In this document: piece after piece, positions 1-6,093 of the stretch
Layout: every line of letters starts with the position of its first letter
How positions within the stretch are numbered: the first letter of the stretch is position 1
Assembly: GCA_039188505.1 (NCBI GenBank)
Contig: JBCCZC010000026.1
Location: 1 to 24,649 of the forward strand
Direction: 5' to 3'
DNA: 24,649 nt
Origin: JBCCZC01 sp039188505
Lineage (GTDB): Bacteria > Pseudomonadota > Gammaproteobacteria > Xanthomonadales > SZUA-38
Position numbers and translations under genes: made by a program
Notes under the pieces: generated by a model
What the model saw: only the letters and a program-made list of their open reading frames with translations
What the model was told of the DNA's origin: nothing
Databases searched by the model: none

Positions 1-1037
1 CCCCCGCCCTCGGTACCGAGCCAGAGCTGCCCCTCGCGATCTTCGAAGATATGGTTCAGCTCGGCGTCAGGTAGGGCATGCAATCCCCGCAAGTCGTGGC
101 GGAAACGTCTGACTTCGCCGTCCTGTGCCCGCAGCACCAGGTCCCGCCGCGAAGCACCCCAAAGGCTGCCAGCGGCATCGAAGTGTAGATCGGTGAAGGA
201 ACGACTCGCGGCCGCTGCGCCCTCCTCCGAGCCGGCGTCTAGGAGGCGCCGGAATCCGCCGTCTTCCTCCAATACGCTGATGCCGTTACTTGTACCGACC
301 CACGGGCGACCGGTGGCATCGAATTCGATGTCGAAGATGACGTTGTCACCGATTGACCTCGGATCGGTCTCGGCGTGCCGCCACACGTCCACATCCCCGC
401 TTTGTGGCTGGAAGCGGACGAGACCCGCGCCAACAGTGCCGACCCACACCGCACGCGCTGGTCCGATCGCAAGCGAGAATACCGGCGCTCCGGCCAGTGC
501 CCTCTGCAAGGTCTCGAAGCGCTCGAAGACCCCGGTCGTGGGATCGAATCGCTGCAGGATGCCGGTGCTAGTCGCCAACCAGACTGTCCCTTCGCCGCCC
601 TCCGCGAACTCCCAGACGGTGTCGCCGGCGAGCCCGGCAGGGTCGTCGGGATCATGCACCACGCGGGTGAAGGCCTCCCGGTCCTTGCCCAGCCAGGCCA
701 GGCCACCGGCCTCAGTCCCGACCCAGATGCGGTCGGCCGCGTCGATGAAGAGTGTCTCGATCCGATCGGACGGTAGCGAGTTCGGATCCGACTCCTCGTG
801 CTGCCAGAGTTTGAATGTCAGGCCGTCATAGCGGGCCAACCCGTCCGCCGACCCGATCCAGAGGTAGCCGGCGGCGTCCTGATCGACGACGAGGACGTTG
901 CTCGACGGCAGGCCGTCATCCTGATCGAGCACGTCAACGGGGACCCCGCTCGCTCCGCCGACAGCAAGCATCGCCCCCAGGATCATTGCCGGTTTCCATC
1001 CGCTCGCTACAGCCATTACCCGCCGCTTGCTCTCCAT
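1..1037 (-). CDS. Propeller-type sensor protein (two-component regulator propeller repeats), N-terminal part, 3' end cut by window edge
   Basis: The reverse strand is open from an ATG at 1037 to the window edge, about 345 codons with no stop. A basic N-terminus (MESKRR) and a hydrophobic stretch look like a signal peptide. At least seven blades of the Reg_prop type follow, each with a W-[IVL]-G-[TS] core and a trailing R-[YF]-[DQ]-type strand: LWIGSADGLARYDGL, IWVGTEAGG, VWLATSTG, VWVGTVGAG, PWVGTSNG, LWGASRR and LWLGTEGG. This is the periplasmic input domain found in hybrid histidine kinases and in sensor diguanylate cyclases. The output domain lies outside the window, so the enzyme class is unknown. 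An in-frame ATG at 1016 is an alternative start. A perfect inverted repeat sits 3 bp upstream of the 1037 start. The gene is divergent from the HD-GYP gene. Confidence 0.85.
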   Translation of the reverse strand, partial: MESKRRVMAVASGWKPAMILGAMLAVGGASGVPVDVLDQDDGLPSSNVLVVDQDAAGYLWIGSADGLARYDGLTFKLWQHEESDPNSLPSDRIETLFIDAADRIWVGTEAGGLAWLGKDREAFTRVVHDPDDPAGLAGDTVWEFAEGGEGTVWLATSTGILQRFDPTTGVFERFETLQRALAGAPVFSLAIGPARAVWVGTVGAGLVRFQPQSGDVDVWRHAETDPRSIGDNVIFDIEFDATGRPWVGTSNGISVLEEDGGFRRLLDAGSEEGAAAASRSFTDLHFDAAGSLWGASRRDLVLRAQDGEVRRFRHDLRGLHALPDAELNHIFEDREGQLWLGTEGG

Positions 1038-1350
1038 GCGTTGCGGGCATTCTAGCCCGCAATTCCCGCCGATTTCGGCCCTGGCGCCCAGGAGGGCTGC
1101 CGCGAGTGTCGATTCCCGGCAGAAACCGGGCGGCTGGCGAATCGACCAAGCCGCGGCCCGCCGGTTTTCCGCCCGCGCCGGGGGGATTTCCGGCCGGCGA
1201 TGGGAGTCGCGGGGCAACCGACCGCCCGGACCCGAGCAGAGGCGAGCGTGCGCCGCCCGGCAAAGTGTGCGAATCTCTTTAGGTTTCCGGGACCTGGGCG
1301 ATCATGGTGACTCCCAAGGACCGGTCCGGTGCGGATGGCAGAACGACTGC
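1038..1350. other. Divergent intergenic region between the propeller sensor and the HD-GYP gene
   Basis: This 313-bp stretch has no convincing gene; the open frames crossing it lack family resemblance. It holds a perfect 8-bp inverted repeat at 1041-1062 and a weak sigma28-like match, TTTA-N15-GGCGATCA, at 1278-1304 facing the HD-GYP gene. No strong sigma70 promoter or riboswitch was recognised. Confidence 0.6.
1041..1062. repeat. Perfect inverted repeat (8-bp arms, 6-bp spacer) next to the sensor start codon
   Basis: TTGCGGGC (1041-1048) and GCCCGCAA (1055-1062) are exact reverse complements around ATTCTA. Read on the minus strand the centre is TAGAAT, a good -10 hexamer, with a GAAA-containing weak -35 about 18 bp upstream. 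The element could be an operator over a promoter that gives a very short leader, or an mRNA hairpin next to the start codon. The symmetry is seen; the function is inferred. Confidence 0.6.
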
Positions 1351-2727
1351 ATGAAGGTCGAGCAGGTTCAGGTCGATGTCAGCGAGCTGATCAAGGGCAT
1401 GTACGTATGCGCCCTCGATCGCCCGTGGCTGTCGACGCCCTTCCCCTTCCAGGGGTTCGTGATCCGGAACGACACCGACATCGCGGAGCTTCAGAAGCAC
1501 TGTAACTTCGTCTACGTGGACGTGCTGCGCGGCGTGCCACCGGCACCCAGCGCCACCCCCCGCGGCTGGAAACGCGATGAGGGCGACGCGAGCGAGCCGG
1601 TCGCGGAACGGGCCTCGAGTTCGGTCACAGACTCGGCCGTGCGCGCGAGCGCCGCGCGGCAGCGGTCCCGCGCCGTCAACATCAAGTCGGTTCCGCTCCG
1701 TGTCGATCACGAGCGCTATGAACCGCCGCGGGCGCTACGGAAGGAACTGCGCAAGGCCCTGGTCATCCACCGGGACCTGAGCCGCTCCATGGGTCGGATG
1801 ATCGACGACATCCGCGTTGGCCGTGGGCTGGAGGTCAAGAATGTCAGGCAGACGACGGGCCAGATGGTCGACAGCATCATCCGGCACCCGGACGCGCTGA
1901 TCTGGCTAGGCCGGCTGCGCGAGACGGACGGTTACGCCTACTCGCATTCGATCCGATCGTCGATCATGTCCGTCGCCATGGCGCGGCACCTCGGGCTGCC
2001 CGAACCGCAGATGCAGCGTCTCGCAATGGGCACGCTGCTCTGCGAGATCGGCAAGGCGAAGCTGCCCAGGCACCTGCTGGAGAAGAAGGACCCGCTGACC
2101 GACATCGAGATCGAGCGAGTGCAGGATCACGTCGTCCTCGGCGTCGAGCTCCTCGGACGCTGCACGGGGATGGACGACGAGGTGCTGGAGGTGGTGCAGA
2201 CGCACCATGAGCGTTTCGATGGCACCGGTTACCCGAACGGTCTGCACGGCGATCAGATCCCTTTGCTGGGGCGGATCGCCGGCATGATCGACTGCTACGA
2301 CGCCATGACCAGCGAAAAGCCCTACACGGACCGCATCTACTCGACGGCGCAGGCCATCGACTACTTCTTTTCGCAGCGGGACCACGAGTTCCAGGCCCAG
2401 CTGGTCGATGAGTTCATCCAGGCGATCGGCCTGTATCCGACTGGAACGCTCGTCGAGCTGAGCAATGGTGAGATCGGCATGGTGCTCGCCCAGGAACCGA
2501 CGCAGCGATTGCAGCCGGAGATTCTCATCGTCCTCGACGCCGATCGCCGACCGATCGATCCGCCGCGCAAGGTCGACCTGCGGGAGCAGAATGCGCGCGC
2601 GACGTCCGACCCCGTCTCCATCCAGCGCGCGCTGCTCGCCGGCGAATACGGGCTCGATGCTGCCGCGATCCTCGAAGCCCACGCGAACCGTCGCTGGGAT
2701 TGGCGCAAGCTGGGCTTCCGCGACTAG
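1351..2727 (+). CDS. DUF3391 / HD-GYP domain protein with a degenerate HD dyad
   Basis: This 458-residue cytoplasmic protein starts at the ATG that gives the normal DUF3391 beginning; DUF3391 spans about residues 1-60 with GMYVCALDRPWLSTPF and QGFVI. A variable linker (about 62-125) leads to an HD-GYP domain at about 190-345. HD-GYP proteins are usually metal-dependent cyclic-di-GMP phosphodiesterases. Here H199, H260, the H285-H286 pair, D290 and the GYP element (G293-Y294-P295) are present, but the signature HD dyad reads Cys231-Glu232 in LLCEIGKAKLP. Catalysis by the canonical metal centre is therefore doubtful, and it may bind rather than cleave the nucleotide. A C-terminal extension (about 360-458) resembles the tail common in DUF3391 proteins. 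The ribosome-binding site is weak. The GTPase genes follow 87 bp downstream on the same strand. Confidence 0.9.
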   Translation: MKVEQVQVDVSELIKGMYVCALDRPWLSTPFPFQGFVIRNDTDIAELQKHCNFVYVDVLRGVPPAPSATPRGWKRDEGDASEPVAERASSSVTDSAVRASAARQRSRAVNIKSVPLRVDHERYEPPRALRKELRKALVIHRDLSRSMGRMIDDIRVGRGLEVKNVRQTTGQMVDSIIRHPDALIWLGRLRETDGYAYSHSIRSSIMSVAMARHLGLPEPQMQRLAMGTLLCEIGKAKLPRHLLEKKDPLTDIEIERVQDHVVLGVELLGRCTGMDDEVLEVVQTHHERFDGTGYPNGLHGDQIPLLGRIAGMIDCYDAMTSEKPYTDRIYSTAQAIDYFFSQRDHEFQAQLVDEFIQAIGLYPTGTLVELSNGEIGMVLAQEPTQRLQPEILIVLDADRRPIDPPRKVDLREQNARATSDPVSIQRALLAGEYGLDAAAILEAHANRRWDWRKLGFRD

Positions 2728-2814
2728 GGCCGCTCCAATGGCTTCCGGCGGTTTCTGGGCCCGATCTCGCCTGCTAGGCTCAAGCCCCATGACCGCAATG
2801 GATGACGACAGCCC

Positions 2815-4305
2815 ATGCAGGCCTCCCAGGCGCTGCGCCTGATCCTGGCGGCCGTGGCCACCCTGGCCGTGGCCGCAGTGGTCATCGCGGTCCTCCTCGC
2901 GACCGACACGGTCCTGTCCATCTGGGAACGCCTCGACAACGTCGCGCCGTGGGCCGTCTGGCTCTACGGCGGTGGTCTGGTCGTCATCGCCGGCCTGACC
3001 GGCTGGTTCGTGCTCCGGCTCGCGCTTTTCCGCGGTTACGGCAAAACCGCCGAAGACCAGGTGAGCGCAGAGGCGTTGTCTCGCCAGATCGAGCAGCGCC
3101 GGGCTGAGGGGATCGAGGTCGGAGATGCCGAGCGGGAACTCGAGCGGCTCGAGGCGCGGCGCGCGGAGCAGCGGCTATATCTTGCGGTCTTCGGCCGCGT
3201 GAGCGCCGGTAAATCGGCCCTGATCAACGCCCTGCTCCCCGGCGCCCGGCGCAGCAGCGATCCCCGCGGCGGCACCACCCAGAAGATCGAGGTCTTCGAT
3301 TGGGACCCGGAAGAGGGTCTGCCCGTACGGCTCGTCGACATGCCCGGCTTCGACCAGCGCGAAGGCGAGACACAGGGCGAGCACGCCCGGGAGGAAGCGC
3401 TGCGCGCGCATGTCGTGGTCTACGTCGCTGACGGCGATCTCGACCGCCGCCAGCACACGGAGCTGCAGCACCTCGCGAGCTTCGGCAAACCCGTCCTCGT
3501 GGCGCTCAACAAGGCCGACCAGTTCGGCGGCGCCGAGCTCGCCCAGGTGCGGCGCCGGATCGAGGAGACGATCCCGGCCGATGCCGATGCCCGCGTCGTC
3601 GCCGTCACCGCGGGCGGCACCGAGGAGATTCTGGTGGTCGCACCGGACGGCTCCGAGCGTCGCGAGCTACGTCCGCGCACGCCCAATACGGCGGAGCTGG
3701 TCCAGGCCGTCGCGAGCCTTCTGGGCGCGGATCGCGAGCGCCTCGACGAGCGCCGCGAGGCCAGCGTCCTCGCGCTGGCCAACGTGAAGCTCGAGGAGGC
3801 CGAACGCCGCTATCGGACGAAGGCCGCTGAAGCGCTCGTCGAGCGCTACGCCCGGCGCGCGGTGATCGGCGCTCTCGCCGCCGTGACCCCGGGCTCCGAT
3901 CTGGTGATCCAGGGTGCGCTGGCGACCAAGCTGCTCAGCGACCTCTGCAACCTCTACGATCTCCCGCTCAAGGAGATCGATCTCGACCGCTTTCTGAAAC
4001 TGGCCGGAAGCCGCGTGAAGCGCACAACGGCGATCGTGCTGGCGGTCTCCGGGAACGCGCTCAAGGCGTTCCCGGGCATCGGCACCGTGGTCGGGGGCCT
4101 GGTGCACGCCGTGGCCTACGGCATGATCTTCGATTCCCTCGGCCGCGCGGTCGCGGAGGCGCTGGCGGCGGGCGTCCCGCTCCGCGAGCGTCAGCTGGCG
4201 GATCGCTTCGAGCAGATCCTCGGCGACGGCCTCGAGGGCCGCTCACGCCACTTCGCCAAGGTCGCCATCTCGCACCTCACGCGCGACGATCGGAGTGAAC
4301 CGTGA
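2815..4305 (+). CDS. Membrane-anchored DUF697-family GTPase (first of a tandem pair)
   Basis: A 496-residue P-loop GTPase. Two hydrophobic segments at about residues 7-30 and 46-72 predict an N-terminal hairpin in the inner membrane. A charged, probably coiled-coil stretch (about 78-120) comes next. The G domain has G1 GRVSAGKS (127-134), a G2-type threonine pair in GGTTQK, G3 DMPG (175-178) and G4 NKAD (232-235). The C-terminal region (about 345-480) with TPGSDLVIQG, YDLPLKEIDL and a glycine-rich hydrophobic run matches DUF697, a membrane-associated domain found behind GTPases of the YcjF/Era-like type. The cellular role of such proteins is not established. Its stop overlaps the GTG start of the next GTPase, so the two are probably translationally coupled. 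The ATG at 2815 is the first in frame; its ribosome-binding site is poor. Confidence 0.85.
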   Translation: MQASQALRLILAAVATLAVAAVVIAVLLATDTVLSIWERLDNVAPWAVWLYGGGLVVIAGLTGWFVLRLALFRGYGKTAEDQVSAEALSRQIEQRRAEGIEVGDAERELERLEARRAEQRLYLAVFGRVSAGKSALINALLPGARRSSDPRGGTTQKIEVFDWDPEEGLPVRLVDMPGFDQREGETQGEHAREEALRAHVVVYVADGDLDRRQHTELQHLASFGKPVLVALNKADQFGGAELAQVRRRIEETIPADADARVVAVTAGGTEEILVVAPDGSERRELRPRTPNTAELVQAVASLLGADRERLDERREASVLALANVKLEEAERRYRTKAAEALVERYARRAVIGALAAVTPGSDLVIQGALATKLLSDLCNLYDLPLKEIDLDRFLKLAGSRVKRTTAIVLAVSGNALKAFPGIGTVVGGLVHAVAYGMIFDSLGRAVAEALAAGVPLRERQLADRFEQILGDGLEGRSRHFAKVAISHLTRDDRSEP

Positions 4306-5582
4306 GCGAGCGGGACCTCCAGGACGCGGCAACCTCGCTCGAGAGCGTCCTCGAAGACCGGCGCATTCCCGAAGATGTCCGGGAGCAGCTGGCCGGGGAA
4401 TTCGAGCAGCTCCAGGCGATGATCGACAAGCTCCGGCGGGGCGATCTGCACATCGCCGTGCTCGGCCGCGTCAGCGTCGGCAAGTCTTCCCTGCTGAATG
4501 CGCTGCTCGGCGAACCGCTCTTCGAGGTCGGACCGCTCCACGGCGTGACGCGTACGACCACGATCGCCCGCTGGGAAGACCGTGACTGCGGCGGCGTGCA
4601 TCTCATCGACACGCCGGGCATCAACGAGCTCGACGGCGAGGCACGTGAACAGCTGGCCGCCGACGTCGCTACCCGGGCCGATCTCATCCTGTTCGTGGTC
4701 GAAGGGGATCTGACCGCCTCCGAGGGCGCGATGCTCGACGACGTGCTCCAGCGCCGCCCGCCGGTTGTGCTCGTCCTGAACAAGGCCGACCGCTACACGT
4801 CCTCGGAGCGGGATCTTCTCCTCGAGGCGCTCCGGGGACACGTGACGCCGCGGATCCGTGGGGAGAACGTGCTGGCGGCCGCCGCCGCGCCTGCGCCCCA
4901 GCGCGTGCTGATCCAGCGCGAGGACGGGAGTGAAAGCTGGAGCGAGCGCGCACGCGAGCCGGAACTCGATGTACTCCGCGAGCGGATCTGGGACATTCTC
5001 GAGCGCGAGGGCAAGACCTTCGCGGCCGTCAACGCCGCGATCTTCGCGGGCGAGGTCAGCGACCAGGTCGCGCGTCGGGTTGCGGAGGCCCGGCGCCTGA
5101 TCGCCGAGAAGCTGGTGCGCACCTACTGCATCACGAAGGGGGTGGCCGTTGGCCTCAACCCGGTGCCCGTAGCGGACCTGCTGGCGGCAGCGGCGATCGA
5201 CGTCGCGCTCGTCGTGCACCTGTCCGAGGTCTACGGGCTGCCCATGACCCGCCGAGAAAGCGGCAAACTCATCGCGACGATCGCGGCGCAGCTTGCGGCG
5301 CTGCTCGGTACCGTCTGGGGAATCCACCTGGCGTCGAGCGCACTCAAGGGCCTCAGCGCGGGACTGTCCACGGCGCTCACCGCAGGCGCGCAGGGGGCAC
5401 TGGCCTACTACGCGACCTACCTGGTCGGGAAGGCCGCCGAGGAGTATCTCGTCAACGGCAAGTCCTGGGGCCCCGATGGGCCCAAGCGAATGGTTCGGAA
5501 TATCCTCGAGCGCGTCGATCGGGAGAGCATGCTCGCGGACGCGCGCGCGGAGATCCTCGCGCGCCTGAAGATCTCGAGCTGA
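4302..5582 (+). CDS. DUF697-family GTPase (second of a tandem pair)
   Basis: A 426-residue P-loop GTPase that begins with GTG inside the stop of the upstream GTPase (4-bp GTGA overlap). Unlike its neighbour it has no N-terminal membrane hairpin and starts with a short helical region (about 1-50). The G domain has G1 GRVSVGKS (55-62), the conserved threonines in GVTRTTT (81-87), G3 DTPG (103-106) and G4 NKAD (160-163). The C-terminal third (about 260-425) has a DUF697-like pattern with PVPVADLLAAAAID, VYGLP and a glycine/alanine-rich hydrophobic stretch that could insert in or lie on the membrane. The two GTPases share the G1 context [FL]GRVS[AV]GKS and the same domain order, so they are probably paralogues that work as a pair. 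Substrate and partner are unknown. A hairpin follows the stop. Confidence 0.85.
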   Translation: MSERDLQDAATSLESVLEDRRIPEDVREQLAGEFEQLQAMIDKLRRGDLHIAVLGRVSVGKSSLLNALLGEPLFEVGPLHGVTRTTTIARWEDRDCGGVHLIDTPGINELDGEAREQLAADVATRADLILFVVEGDLTASEGAMLDDVLQRRPPVVLVLNKADRYTSSERDLLLEALRGHVTPRIRGENVLAAAAAPAPQRVLIQREDGSESWSERAREPELDVLRERIWDILEREGKTFAAVNAAIFAGEVSDQVARRVAEARRLIAEKLVRTYCITKGVAVGLNPVPVADLLAAAAIDVALVVHLSEVYGLPMTRRESGKLIATIAAQLAALLGTVWGIHLASSALKGLSAGLSTALTAGAQGALAYYATYLVGKAAEEYLVNGKSWGPDGPKRMVRNILERVDRESMLADARAEILARLKISS

Positions 5583-5603
5583 CCGGGTTGGCTATGGCCG
5601 CGA

Positions 5604-5711
5604 CACCGCGCTGCTCCGCGGTGGGTCCCGCAGCGATGTTGACTGCGCCTCTTCCACGGGTTCCAGGAAGCCCGCCCGAGCGGAACCCTCGCTAAGCCCC
5701 CGCGACCCACC
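5604..5711. terminator. Structured region between convergent genes, with mutually exclusive hairpins
   Basis: The 143-bp gap between the second GTPase and the PilZ gene holds three inverted repeats. CACCGCG (5604-5610) pairs with CGCGGTG (5617-5623) over a 6-base loop, 21 bp after the GTPase stop. GGGTTCC (5658-5664) pairs with GGAACCC (5682-5688). GGTGGGTC (5620-5627) pairs with GACCCACC (5704-5711) and competes with the first hairpin. There is no T tract, so a terminator role in either direction is inferred from position. Confidence 0.4.
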
Positions 5712-5725
5712 CGGAGGGGCCTGAG

Positions 5726-6055
5726 CTACTCCGTCACCGCCTCGATCAGAGCACGGTCGTCATCCGAGATCTCGACGATCTCGAAGCCCGCCCAGTAGCG
5801 ATCGGGCTGGCTCGCCGGCGAACACCACAGGCTCTCCGCACCGATGTTCACGGCCACCGGCTCATCGTCCGGACCGGTCACCTCGAACTCGAGCTGAAAG
5901 AGCAGATCCGGATCTACGGGCGCCGTCGCGATGACCATGAGCCCATGGGACGACAGGTTGCCGAGCGTACCCAGCTCCGACCGGGTCACTGCGTCGTAAA
6001 CGATGACCGATCCTACCGGCACCGCGCGTTTGTATCGCCGCTTCTCCACAGACAT
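5726..6055 (-). CDS. Small PilZ-domain protein
   Basis: A 109-residue single-domain PilZ protein. PilZ domains bind cyclic-di-GMP through an arginine motif near the N-terminus and an [DN]-x-S-x-x-G motif. Here the first is in EKRRYKR (residues 4-10) and the second is NLSSHG (33-38), followed by a beta-barrel pattern ending in YWAGFEIVEI. Both binding motifs look intact, so ligand binding is likely. A purine-rich GGGCGGA lies directly before the ATG. The gene starts 38 bp after the stop of the DUF1631 gene on the same strand with no obvious promoter between them, so the two probably form an operon. Confidence 0.9.
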   Translation of the reverse strand: MSVEKRRYKRAVPVGSVIVYDAVTRSELGTLGNLSSHGLMVIATAPVDPDLLFQLEFEVTGPDDEPVAVNIGAESLWCSPASQPDRYWAGFEIVEISDDDRALIEAVTE

Positions 6056-6093
6056 TCCGCCCCCATGCGTTCGTTGTTGTCGTCGGCTGGCTC

